Of a DNA stretch of 64,000 bases, positions 8,936-17,087 are shown piece after piece (within the stretch, counting starts at the first letter, position 1; each line of letters starts with the position of its first letter). The notes beneath the pieces were generated by a model. The model searched no databases. It saw only the letters and a program-made list of their open reading frames with translations, and was not told where the DNA came from. The stretch is from Burkholderiales bacterium 8X (GTDB lineage Bacteria > Pseudomonadota > Gammaproteobacteria > Burkholderiales > Burkholderiaceae_C). The position numbers and the translations under genes are program-made. The stretch is from positions 3,454,256 through 3,518,255 of the forward strand of contig LR732703.1 of NCBI GenBank assembly GCA_902506565.1, in the 5' to 3' direction.

Positions 8936-10594
8936 ATGAAGCATTTGTTGAATCTGCTGGCAGCCGTGGCGTTGCTGGTATGGGGTACCCATCTCGTTCG
9001 AACCGGCGTGTTGCGCGTCTTCGGCGCCAACCTGCGCCGGGTGCTGGTGCACAGCATGCGCAACCGGTTCACGGCGGCGCTGTCGGGCATCGGGGTGACG
9101 GCGCTGGTGCAATCGAGCACCGCGACCTCGCTCATGACTTCTTCCTTCGTCGGCCAGGGGCTGGTCACGCTGCCGGCGGCATTGGCCGTGATGCGCGGCG
9201 CGGATGTCGGCACGGCGCTGATGTCGGTGCTGTTCTCGACCGACCTTTCATGGCTCTCGCCCTTGTTCATCTTCGTCGGCGTGGTGCTCTTCATCACCCG
9301 CTCCAGCACTGCCGCGGGCCGGGTCGGCCGGGTGCTGATCGGGCTCGGGCTGATGCTGCTGGCGTTGCAGCTGGTGGTCGAGGCGACCGGTCCGCTGTTC
9401 TCGTCGCCGGCGATGCGCGCGGTGCTGGCCTCGATCAGCAGCGACGTGCTGCTCGAGATCACCATCGGCGCCGGGCTCGCCATCCTGGCGTATTCGAGCC
9501 TGGCGGTGGTGCTGCTGGTCGCGGCGATGGCCAGCTCGAACGTGGTGCCGCTCGATGTCGCGCTGGGCCTGGTGCTCGGCGCCAACCTGGGCAGCGGCCT
9601 GCTGGCCGTCTTGACCACGGCCAAGTCGGCGGTCAGCGTGCGGCAGGTCACCGTCGGCAACCTGCTGTTCAAGCTGCTCGGCGTTGCCATTGCAGCGCCC
9701 TTCGTCGGCCTCTACCTGCGCACGGCCCGGCCTTACGTGACCGACGCCACCCAGCTGGTGGTGCTGTACCACCTCGCCTTCAACGTGATCGTGAGCATCG
9801 GCTTCATCGGCCTGACCAGCCGGGTCGCCAAGATCGTGTCGCAGCTGCTGCCGGTGCCGCCGGAGCCCACCGCCACCCGTCGGCCGCAGCACCTCGATCC
9901 GTCGGCGCTGTCGACGCCGAGCCTCGCCATCTCGAACGCGGCGCGCGAGGCGCTGCACCAGGCGGACGTGGTCGAGACCATGCTGATCGGCGTGCTCAAC
10001 GTGATCCGCCACAACGACGTGCGGCTGGCCGCCGAACTGCGCAAGCTCGACGACACGGTCGACGAGCTGTATTCGGCCATCAAGTACTACATGACCAAGA
10101 TCTCGCGCGAAGCGCTCGGCGAAGAAGAGAGCCGGCGCTGGACCGACATCATCAGCTTCACCATCAACATGGAGCAGATCGGCGACATCATCGAGCGCGT
10201 GATCATCGACATCGAGGACAAGAAGATCAGGCCGCAGCGCAACTTTTCCGAGGCCGGCATGAACGAAATCGTCGAGCTGCACCAGCGGTTGGTGGCCAAC
10301 CTGCGGCTCTCGATGAGCGTGTTCCTGAACGGCAATGTCCGCGACGCCCAGAAGCTGCTCGAGGAAAAGGCACGCTTCCGCGACCTGGAGCGCGCCTATG
10401 CCAACACCCACCTGGGGCGGCTGTCCGATCGCACGGCCTCCAGCATGGCAACCAGCTCGCTGCACATCGACCTCATCAGCGACCTGAAGCGCATCAACTC
10501 GCACATCTGCTCGATCGCCTACCCCATCCTGGAATCGGCCGGCGCGCTCGCTCCGACCCGCATGCGCGAATCGCGGCTCAGCACGCTCGAGTAA
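8936..10594 (+). CDS. Na/Pi cotransporter family protein with PhoU-like tail
   Basis: This 552-residue inner-membrane protein has about eight to nine hydrophobic segments in residues 1-300. The inverted-repeat signature occurs as VQSSTATSLM near residue 58 and as GLVLGANLGSGLLAVLTTAKS near residue 210, matching the QSS-type motif of PF02690 transporters. The C-terminal 230 residues are helical and charged and resemble PhoU (paired helical bundles with EMEQIGD-like segments; here MEQIGDIIERV). Such proteins are thought to move phosphate with sodium, but many bacterial members are uncharacterised. It stands alone, 73 bases after lspA and convergent with the quinone reductase gene. Confidence 0.88.
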   Translation: MKHLLNLLAAVALLVWGTHLVRTGVLRVFGANLRRVLVHSMRNRFTAALSGIGVTALVQSSTATSLMTSSFVGQGLVTLPAALAVMRGADVGTALMSVLFSTDLSWLSPLFIFVGVVLFITRSSTAAGRVGRVLIGLGLMLLALQLVVEATGPLFSSPAMRAVLASISSDVLLEITIGAGLAILAYSSLAVVLLVAAMASSNVVPLDVALGLVLGANLGSGLLAVLTTAKSAVSVRQVTVGNLLFKLLGVAIAAPFVGLYLRTARPYVTDATQLVVLYHLAFNVIVSIGFIGLTSRVAKIVSQLLPVPPEPTATRRPQHLDPSALSTPSLAISNAAREALHQADVVETMLIGVLNVIRHNDVRLAAELRKLDDTVDELYSAIKYYMTKISREALGEEESRRWTDIISFTINMEQIGDIIERVIIDIEDKKIRPQRNFSEAGMNEIVELHQRLVANLRLSMSVFLNGNVRDAQKLLEEKARFRDLERAYANTHLGRLSDRTASSMATSSLHIDLISDLKRINSHICSIAYPILESAGALAPTRMRESRLSTLE

Positions 10595-10651
10595 GGCTCG
10601 ATCGAGAGACGCCGGGGCAACGCTCCGAGCCAGCTCCGACGAGCCGCCCGG

Positions 10652-11638
10652 CTAGTCGAGCGTGAGGATCGTGCAGCCCGTCGTCTTGCGGGCCTCGAGG
10701 TCGCGATGGGCCTGCTGCACGTCCTCCAGCTTGTAGCGCTGGTCGATCGGGATCTCGACCGCGCCGCTTTGCACCACGGCGAACAAGTCATCGGCCATGG
10801 CCTGCGTGCTCGCGCGGCTCGACATGTGCGTGAAGAGCGTCGGCCGGGTGACGTAGAGCGAACCCTTTCGGGCCAAGAGGCCCAGATCGACCGGCGGCAC
10901 CGGGCCCGAGCCGTTGCCGAAAATCGCGAGCAAGCCGAAAGGCCGCAGCGAATCGATCGAGCTTTCGAAGGTGTCCTTGCCGACCGAGTCGTACACCACC
11001 TTCACGCCTTGCCCGCCGGTGATCTCCCGCACCCGCTCGGCGAAGTTTTCCCTGCTGTAGTTGATGGCGTGCGCGGCGCCATGTTCCAGGGCCAGCTGGC
11101 ACTTGGTGTCGCTGCCGGCCGTGCCGATCAACTGCAGGCCGAGCGCCTTGGCCCACTGGCAGGCGATCAGGCCGACACCGCCGGCCGCCGCGTGGAAGAG
11201 GATGAAGTCGCCCTTCTGCAATCCCTCGACGGGCAGCGTCTTCTTGAGCAGGTATTGAGCCGTGAGGCCCTTCAGCATCATCGCGGCGCCGGTCTCGAAC
11301 GAGATGGCGTCCGGCAGCTTGCAGACGTTGACCGCCGGCATCACCCGCAGCTCGGTGTAGGCGCCCGGCGGCTGGCTTGCATAGGCCGCCCGATCGCCGA
11401 CCTGCAGGTGCGTGACGCCTTCGCCCACCGCCTCGACCACGCCGGCCGCCTCCATGCCGAGCAGCAAGGGCATCTTGAACGGATAGAGGCCGCTGCGCTG
11501 GTAGGTGTCGATGAAGTTCAGCCCGACCGCACGATGGCGGATGCGGATCTCGCCGGCGCCCGGCTCGCCGACCTCGACGTCGACGATCTTCAGTTCCTCG
11601 GGGCCGCCGTGGCGGTCGATGCGAATGGCCTTGCTCAT
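10652..11638 (-). CDS. NAD(P)H:quinone oxidoreductase, zeta-crystallin-like (QOR)
   Basis: The 328-residue protein is a zinc-free medium-chain dehydrogenase. It has the N-terminal GroES-like domain with NFIDTYQRSGLYP (residues 40-52) and the quinone reductase NADPH site AAAGGVGLIACQWAK near residue 150. No structural or catalytic zinc cysteines are present, which separates it from alcohol dehydrogenases. QOR proteins reduce quinones or enals with NADPH. It follows the SDR gene after 19 bases, so the two are probably co-transcribed. Confidence 0.9.
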   Translation of the reverse strand: MSKAIRIDRHGGPEELKIVDVEVGEPGAGEIRIRHRAVGLNFIDTYQRSGLYPFKMPLLLGMEAAGVVEAVGEGVTHLQVGDRAAYASQPPGAYTELRVMPAVNVCKLPDAISFETGAAMMLKGLTAQYLLKKTLPVEGLQKGDFILFHAAAGGVGLIACQWAKALGLQLIGTAGSDTKCQLALEHGAAHAINYSRENFAERVREITGGQGVKVVYDSVGKDTFESSIDSLRPFGLLAIFGNGSGPVPPVDLGLLARKGSLYVTRPTLFTHMSSRASTQAMADDLFAVVQSGAVEIPIDQRYKLEDVQQAHRDLEARKTTGCTILTLD

Positions 11639-11657
11639 GGGAGTTGCTCCTCGAAGT

Positions 11658-12470
11658 TCAGTAGGTGCCGGGATAGGCGCCGCCGTCGATCAGCACGTTC
11701 TGCCCGTTGATGTACGCGGCATGCATGCTGCACAGGAAGGCGCAGGTGGCGCCGAATTCCTCGGCGGTGCCGAAGCGCTGCGCCGGAATGGCCTGCCTGC
11801 GCTTGGCCACCAGCGCATCGATCGGCTGGCCGGTCTTCTGGGCCGATGCGGCGAAGGTGCCCTTGAGGCGATCGGTATCGAAGGCACCCGGCAACAGGTT
11901 GTTGATCGTCACGCCCTTGCCGGCCAGGGCGCTGCGAGACAGGCCGGCCACGAAGCCGGTGAGCCCGCTGCGCGCGCCGTTGCTCAAGCCGAGGATGTCG
12001 ATCGGCGCCTTGACCGCGCTCGAAGTGATGTTGACGATGCGCCCGAAACCGCGAGCCGCCATGCCATCGACCGTCGCCTTGATCAGCTCGATCGGCGTGA
12101 GCATGTTGGCATCCACCGCCTTGATCCAGGCCTCGCGATCCCAGTCGCGGAAGTCGCCCGGCGGCGGGCCGCCGGCGTTGGTGACCACGATGTCGAAGTC
12201 GGCATGAAGCGCCAGCGCGGCCTTGCGGCCTTCAGGCGTCGTGATGTCGGCGGCCACGTGCTTGACGAAGGGCGCCGCGGCGCCGCGCCTGGCCGCTGCC
12301 TCGGCGCCGATCGCGGCGAGCCGGCTCGCGGCATCGGCGAGCGGATCGGCGCTGCGCGCCACTACCACCAGGTTCACGCCTTCTTCGACCAGTGCCAGGG
12401 CGCAGCCGAAGCCCAGGCCCTTGCTGGCACCGCAGACCAGGGCCGTGCGGCCCGAGATTCCCAGATCCAT
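11658..12470 (-). CDS. SDR-family protein lacking the usual Tyr-xxx-Lys pair
   Basis: The start was set at the ATG preceded by AAGGAAAC, giving 270 residues. The Rossmann signature is GASKGLGFG at residues 13-21 and the NNAG-type motif is VTNAGGPPPG near residue 90. The active-site strand reads NITSSAVKAP, then LGLSNGARSGLTG, where YxxxK would be expected. The catalytic Tyr and Lys are thus replaced by Asn and Arg. This LSNxxR pattern occurs in a recognised SDR subgroup, so it is unlikely to be an error. The reaction is unknown. It lies between the DMT transporter and quinone reductase genes on the same strand. Confidence 0.85.
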   Translation of the reverse strand: MDLGISGRTALVCGASKGLGFGCALALVEEGVNLVVVARSADPLADAASRLAAIGAEAAARRGAAAPFVKHVAADITTPEGRKAALALHADFDIVVTNAGGPPPGDFRDWDREAWIKAVDANMLTPIELIKATVDGMAARGFGRIVNITSSAVKAPIDILGLSNGARSGLTGFVAGLSRSALAGKGVTINNLLPGAFDTDRLKGTFAASAQKTGQPIDALVAKRRQAIPAQRFGTAEEFGATCAFLCSMHAAYINGQNVLIDGGAYPGTY

Positions 12471-12490
12471 GTTGTTTCCTTTCGTCGGGC

Positions 12491-13495
12491 TCAGCGCCCG
12501 GTTCGCGTGAAGACGAAGATACCGGAGATCACCAGCACCGTGCCGGCCGCGACCCACGCGGTGAAGGGTTCGCCGAGGATCAGCACCCCGAGAAGAATGG
12601 TCGACAGCGGTCCGACCATGCCGGTCTGCGCAGCCATCGCCGGACCGATCCGCTCGATCGCCATCATCAGGGCCAGCACCGGCAGCGCCGTGCAGACCGT
12701 GGCGTTGAGGATCGACAGCCAGATCACCGGCAAGGCGATGTCCGCGATGCCGCCGATCGGCCGCAGCACCAGGAACTGCGCGATGCACAGCACGCAGGCC
12801 ACGCTGCTCGCAAGGCCGACCAGCCGGAGCGAACCGAGGCGCTTCACGTACTCGCCGCTCGCCACCAGGTAGCCCGCATAGGTGATCGCGCTCAGGAACA
12901 CCAGGAAGGTTCCCCAGGCCGCGCCGCTGCCCTGCGAAATCTGCAGCTCATGGCCGAACACGACCAGCACGCCGGCGTAGCTGATCGCCATGCCGGCCAC
13001 CTGTCGCCAGGTGATGCGTCGCCGGTAGACCATCCATCCGAACAGCAGCACCAGCGTCGGGTTGAGATACAGGATGAGCCGCTCCAGGCTGGCCGAGATG
13101 TACGCCAGCCCCGCGAAGTCGAGAAAGCTCGACAGGTAATAGCCGGAGAACCCGAGCCCGAGCACGCCGATCCAGTCGTGGCCGGTCAACGCCGGCTTGC
13201 CCCGCCCGGCCCACCAGGCCATCACGAGGAAGAGCGGCAGCGCGAACAGCATGCGCAGCATGATCAAGGTGACCGCGTCGACGCCGTGCCGATAGGCGAG
13301 CTTGACGATGATTGCCTTGCCGCTAAAAGCCATCGCGCCCAGCACCGCGAGGGTCAGGCCCTTGCCGATCTCCGGATGCGGCGAGGCGCCGGGGCCGACG
13401 GGAGCGCCGGCGGCAATCGTTGGCGCAGCCGGTGTCGCTGCGATCGGAATGCCCACTCGCGCATCGACGGGAGCGTCCGGCTCGGCCTTCTTCAT
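12491..13495 (-). CDS. EamA/DMT-family inner-membrane transporter
   Basis: The 334-residue protein has ten hydrophobic helices from about residue 45 in two EamA repeats, with a Pro/Ala-rich cytoplasmic N-terminal extension of about 40 residues. LERLILYLNPTLVLLFGW in the first repeat and the equivalent second-repeat segment near GPLSTILLGVLILGEP are typical. These are drug/metabolite exporters, and the substrate cannot be read from sequence. Only seven bases separate it from the upstream gamma-glutamyltransferase gene, so they are one transcription unit. It may export amino acids or peptides released by that enzyme, which is inference. Confidence 0.85.
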   Translation of the reverse strand: MKKAEPDAPVDARVGIPIAATPAAPTIAAGAPVGPGASPHPEIGKGLTLAVLGAMAFSGKAIIVKLAYRHGVDAVTLIMLRMLFALPLFLVMAWWAGRGKPALTGHDWIGVLGLGFSGYYLSSFLDFAGLAYISASLERLILYLNPTLVLLFGWMVYRRRITWRQVAGMAISYAGVLVVFGHELQISQGSGAAWGTFLVFLSAITYAGYLVASGEYVKRLGSLRLVGLASSVACVLCIAQFLVLRPIGGIADIALPVIWLSILNATVCTALPVLALMMAIERIGPAMAAQTGMVGPLSTILLGVLILGEPFTAWVAAGTVLVISGIFVFTRTGR

Positions 13496-13502
13496 CGACG
13501 CG

Positions 13503-15143
13503 TCAGAACCCCGCGGCCTGGCCGTCGCGGCGGCTGTCGCTCGCCGCCACGTAGCCTTCGACCGCCGGGTCGCCCATGCGCCAGATGAACTGTCCGGCGC
13601 CGAAGTCCTGGTACGAATCGTTGATGACGTCGACCTTGTGCCCCATGGCGGCGAGGCCCTGCACGGTCTCGGGGTTCATCGTCGATTCGGCATTGATCTC
13701 CATGCCGGTGTTGAAGCGCCACCTCGGCGCGCAGCAGGCGGCCTGTGGGCTCTGGCCGTAGTCGAGCATGCGCACCAGCGTCTGCATGTGGCCCTGCGGC
13801 TGCATGTTGCCGCCCATCACGCCGAAGCTCATCATCGGCGCGCCGTCCTTGGTGAGGAAACCCGGGATGATGGTGTGGAAGGGCCGCTTGCGCGGCTCGA
13901 CCACGTTCGGGCTCTTCTCGTCGAGGCTGAAGCCATAGCCGCGGTTCTGCAGGCTGATGCCGAAGTCTGGCTCGACGCAACCCGAGCCGAAGCCCATGTA
14001 GTTGCTCTGGATGAAGCTCACCATCATGCCGCTCTCGTCGGCGGCGGTGAGGTAGATGGTGCCGCCCTTGACCGGGTTGCCCGCCTTGAAGTCGGTCGCT
14101 TTTTTCAAGTCGATCAGTTTGGCACGGGATGCGAGATAGCCGGCATCGAGCATCTGCACGGGACTCACATCCATCGACGAAGGGTCGGACACATAGCGGT
14201 AGGTATCTGCGAAGGCCAGCTTCATGGCCTCGATCTGCAGGTGCTGCGAGGCGATCGAGTCGACCGGCATCGATGCGATGTCGAAGTTCTTGAGGATGCC
14301 GAGCGCGATCAAGGCCGCGATGCCCTGGCCGTTCGGCGGAATCTCGTGCAGCGTGTGGCCTGCGTAGTCCTGGCTGATCGGCGCAACCCACTCGGGCCGC
14401 CAGTTCGAAAGGTCGCGCACCTTGAGGCTGCCGCCATTGGCGATCGAAAACTTTTCGAGTGCCTCGGCGATCTCGCCGCTGTAGAACGCATCGCCCTTGG
14501 TCTCGGCAATGGCCTTCAGCGCCCGCGCCGCGGTCTTGAACCTGAACAGCTCGCCAACCTTCGGCGCCCGCCCCCACGGCAGGAAGGTCTTGGCGAATCC
14601 CGGCTGCGACTGCAGCAGCGAAGCCGCCGCCTCCCACTTCTGCTGCACCACCGGGGTCACCAGGTAGCCGCGCTCGGCGATCTCGATCGCGGGCTGCAGC
14701 AGGTCCTCGAACGGCAGCTTGCCGAAATGCTCCGAAAGCGCGACCCAGCTCCCGACCGCGCCGGGCACGGTCACCGAATCGATACCGCGCTGCGGCGGCG
14801 TGTTGCCGCCGTTCGCGTACTTGCGCTTGAAATATTCCGGCGTCCAGGCTTCCGGCGAGCAGCCGGAGGCATTGAGGCCATGCAGCTCCTGCCCGTCCCA
14901 GAGGATGCAGAACGCGTCGCTGCCGAGACCGTTGCTGACCGGCTCGACCAGCGTCATCGCAGCGGCCGTCGCAATGGCCGCATCCACCGCATTGCCGCCG
15001 AGCCGGAGGATTTCGAGCCCCGCCTGCGCCGCGAGCGGATGCGAGGTCGAGACGACATTGCGCGCGAACACCGGAATGCGCGTGGAGGTGTAGGGATTGG
15101 CGTAGTTGAAGCCAGGGGTCACGGGGGGAACGTTCGTCGTCAT
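13503..15143 (-). CDS. ggt: Gamma-glutamyltransferase-family Ntn hydrolase
   Basis: The 546-residue protein belongs to the gamma-glutamyltranspeptidase family, which self-cleaves to expose an N-terminal Thr nucleophile and cleaves gamma-glutamyl bonds. Visible signatures are GGNAVDAAIATAAAM near residue 50, the Thr nucleophile in KGGTIYLTAAD (about residue 365), and MMSFGVMGGNMQPQGH in the C-terminal subunit. No obvious signal peptide is present: the N-terminus MTTNVPPVTPG is hydrophilic, so the enzyme is probably cytoplasmic, as in many Burkholderiales paralogues. It lies 21 bases after the Bug protein gene, which hints that the substrate may be brought in by a Bug-dependent carrier. Confidence 0.9.
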   Translation of the reverse strand: MTTNVPPVTPGFNYANPYTSTRIPVFARNVVSTSHPLAAQAGLEILRLGGNAVDAAIATAAAMTLVEPVSNGLGSDAFCILWDGQELHGLNASGCSPEAWTPEYFKRKYANGGNTPPQRGIDSVTVPGAVGSWVALSEHFGKLPFEDLLQPAIEIAERGYLVTPVVQQKWEAAASLLQSQPGFAKTFLPWGRAPKVGELFRFKTAARALKAIAETKGDAFYSGEIAEALEKFSIANGGSLKVRDLSNWRPEWVAPISQDYAGHTLHEIPPNGQGIAALIALGILKNFDIASMPVDSIASQHLQIEAMKLAFADTYRYVSDPSSMDVSPVQMLDAGYLASRAKLIDLKKATDFKAGNPVKGGTIYLTAADESGMMVSFIQSNYMGFGSGCVEPDFGISLQNRGYGFSLDEKSPNVVEPRKRPFHTIIPGFLTKDGAPMMSFGVMGGNMQPQGHMQTLVRMLDYGQSPQAACCAPRWRFNTGMEINAESTMNPETVQGLAAMGHKVDVINDSYQDFGAGQFIWRMGDPAVEGYVAASDSRRDGQAAGF

Positions 15144-15164
15144 GGGTGTGAGGGATAAAGGTTG

Positions 15165-16136
15165 TCAGTCGCCCGTGATCTTGCGATCCACGATGATCTT
15201 CTTCCACTTGGCCGCGTCGGCAGCGACCATCGACGCGAACTGCTCCGGCGTGCTGCTGGTCGGCGAAATGCCGAGGCGGGACAGCTTGTCGCGCACTTCC
15301 GGGTCGGCCAGCGCTTCGTTCGCGGCCGTGTTCACGCGCGAGACCACGTCGGCCGGAAGCCCCTTGGGGCCGTACAGGCCGAACCAGGTGTTCGAGTCGA
15401 AGCCGGGCAGGGTATCGGCGATGGCGGGCAAGTCCGGCACGAGCGGGCTGCGCTTCAGCGAGGTCACTCCCAGGGCGCGGAGCCGGCCTTCGCGCACATG
15501 CGGCATGCCGGTCGGCAGCGAATCGAACAGCACGTCGACCTTGCCGCTGATGAGGTCCGGTATCGCGAGCGCCGTGCCCTTGTACGGAATGTGGGTCACG
15601 AACACGCCGGCTTGCGACTTGAACAGCTCCGCCGTGAGCTGCACGATGGTCCCGTTGCCGCTGGAGGCGTAATTCAGCTTGCCAGGATTCGCCTTGGCGT
15701 AGGCGATCCAGTCCTTGACCGACTTGGCGGGCGAGTCGTTCGGCACCAGCATGATGCTGGGCGCGTCGCCGACATGGCCGATGGGCGTGAAGTCGCGCAC
15801 CGTGTCATAGGGCAGCTTCGCGTTGATGGCCGGGCCGATCGAATGGGTGCTGGTGGTGGCGAGCAGCAGCGTGTAGCCGTCGGGCGCCGCCTTGGCGGCG
15901 AGGTCGGAGCCGATCGAGCCGCCGGCGCCCGGCTTGTTGTCGATGACGAGGGTGGTGCCGAGCTTCTCGCCCATCTTCTGCGACAGGGTGCGGGCGAAGA
16001 GGTCGGTCGCGCCGGCGGCGGGGAATGGCACGACGAGGCGGATCGGACGGGCCGGGTAGCCTTGCGCGAAGGCTTCGAGCGTGGGTCGGGCGAGCAGCAA
16101 CGCTGCGCCGGCGGTCAGGAGGGGGCGTCGTTTCAT
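15165..16136 (-). CDS. Bug/TctC-type periplasmic solute-binding protein
   Basis: From the chosen ATG the protein has 323 residues with a signal peptide (MKRR, hydrophobic core AGAALLLA, cleavage near AFA-QGYPARP). The mature start YPARPIRLVVPFPAAGATD is the hallmark of the Bug family of tripartite tricarboxylate transporter receptors. Further markers are NKPGAGGSIGSD near residue 85 and the VTHIPYKGTA loop. Ligands of the family include citrate, glutamate and nicotinate. The start is not certain, because AGGG lies directly against the ATG and a longer frame exists to 16256. The gene leads directly into ggt. The TctA/TctB genes lie upstream on the same strand but are separated by a terminator and an unrelated gene. 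Confidence 0.9.
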   Translation of the reverse strand: MKRRPLLTAGAALLLARPTLEAFAQGYPARPIRLVVPFPAAGATDLFARTLSQKMGEKLGTTLVIDNKPGAGGSIGSDLAAKAAPDGYTLLLATTSTHSIGPAINAKLPYDTVRDFTPIGHVGDAPSIMLVPNDSPAKSVKDWIAYAKANPGKLNYASSGNGTIVQLTAELFKSQAGVFVTHIPYKGTALAIPDLISGKVDVLFDSLPTGMPHVREGRLRALGVTSLKRSPLVPDLPAIADTLPGFDSNTWFGLYGPKGLPADVVSRVNTAANEALADPEVRDKLSRLGISPTSSTPEQFASMVAADAAKWKKIIVDRKITGD

Positions 16137-16252
16137 CCCTCGATTCTGACGCTTTGCAGCTTTGAGCCGCAGCTGGCCGCCGGCGGAATTTCTCAATCCC
16201 AGCAGCCGCTGGCCTGACCCTGAAGTGCATCCTTCGAAGACCGTCGGTACTT

Positions 16253-16906
16253 TCAAGCTTCCTTTAGGAGTTTTTTGAGTTCCTTGTGGACTTCGCTTCT
16301 TCCCGAATCGAATACGACCCAGACCCGTTGAAGGCGCTCGCGCGTTGCATCGTCGTGGTGCTTCTGCTTGAAATCCTCAACACCGATGAACTTGCAAAAT
16401 AGCGGGCCCACGAACTCCAGCCATTTGGACTGCAGATCATCGGCTGGCAAATTGAACTTATCCTTCACTGCAGTCAGTTTTGCGGTGAAAAAGGTCTTTG
16501 TGATCGTACTTTCGAAAAGAACGCATATCAACTCGTCGCGCAAACGACTCCTCACCGATCCGGGAGAAATTTTATTGATGCGCTTTAAAATGGCTTTGAC
16601 CTTTTCGGGTCTGTCGCCCTTAAAATTACAGCTGGCAAACATCTCCTTCAGGGATCGAGCTTGCACGTAGAAGCTGAGAAACCTTTCGACTACGTCTGCA
16701 GCGTCCAGTTCGGACCCATAATGTGAAATGATCTCGTCAGACGTTTGAATAAATCCCTGCCAGCGTTCGCGATCGGCGGCTACATTTGTTACATCGAAGA
16801 CGTCCACTAACTTGTGAAAAGTTGCCGTATTGTTTCCAAAGAGACTTCCCGAAACATCCTCGTGCCGTCCAGGAGTAGGCCACTTGACTTCTTCGTCGAT
16901 AATCAT
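16253..16906 (-). CDS. AT-rich hypothetical protein with its own promoter
   Basis: I do not recognise this 217-residue soluble protein. It is predicted mostly helical, rich in Lys, Asp and Phe, with a segment KAILKRINKISPGSVRSRLR near residue 105 and a basic C-terminus ending KELKKLLKEA. The start ATG is preceded by a GGGGG ribosome binding site. A good sigma-70 promoter lies 26 bases farther up. GC content is clearly below that of its neighbours, and the gene splits the Bug receptor from the TctAB genes. Both facts suggest insertion by horizontal transfer. No nuclease, toxin or DNA-binding motif was seen. Confidence 0.65.
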   Translation of the reverse strand: MIIDEEVKWPTPGRHEDVSGSLFGNNTATFHKLVDVFDVTNVAADRERWQGFIQTSDEIISHYGSELDAADVVERFLSFYVQARSLKEMFASCNFKGDRPEKVKAILKRINKISPGSVRSRLRDELICVLFESTITKTFFTAKLTAVKDKFNLPADDLQSKWLEFVGPLFCKFIGVEDFKQKHHDDATRERLQRVWVVFDSGRSEVHKELKKLLKEA

Positions 16907-16931
16907 AAAACCCCCTTTATTGAAGGCTTGA

Positions 16932-16959
16932 TTAATAAGGAAACAACACGCGAAGTCAA
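16932..16959 (-). promoter_or_regulatory. Sigma-70-type promoter of the AT-rich orphan gene
   Basis: On the minus strand TTGACT (16959-16954) is followed after 16 bases by TATTAA (16937-16932), which matches 5/6 and 4/6 of the -35 and -10 consensus. The expected transcript would start near 16925, about 20 bases before the ATG at 16906. The GGGGG ribosome binding site lies in between. Confidence 0.55.
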
Positions 16960-17042
16960 TAAAAAAACAGTTCTACGTGGAAGTTTGATTACCGAGCCGA
17001 TTCGACGCAATGAATTGCGGCTAATGCGAACAGGGGATAAAA

Positions 17043-17068
17043 AAAAGCTCTGACATGTCAGAGCTTTT
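17043..17068 (-). terminator. Intrinsic terminator after tctA
   Basis: A perfect 26-base palindrome with arms AAAAGCTCTGACA/TGTCAGAGCTTTT lies 19 bases after the tctA stop. Read on the minus strand the hairpin runs into a longer T tract, so it should stop the tctB-tctA transcript. The palindrome would also work weakly on the other strand. Confidence 0.85.
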
Positions 17069-17087
17069 CTCGAAAGGCTACAAGCCT

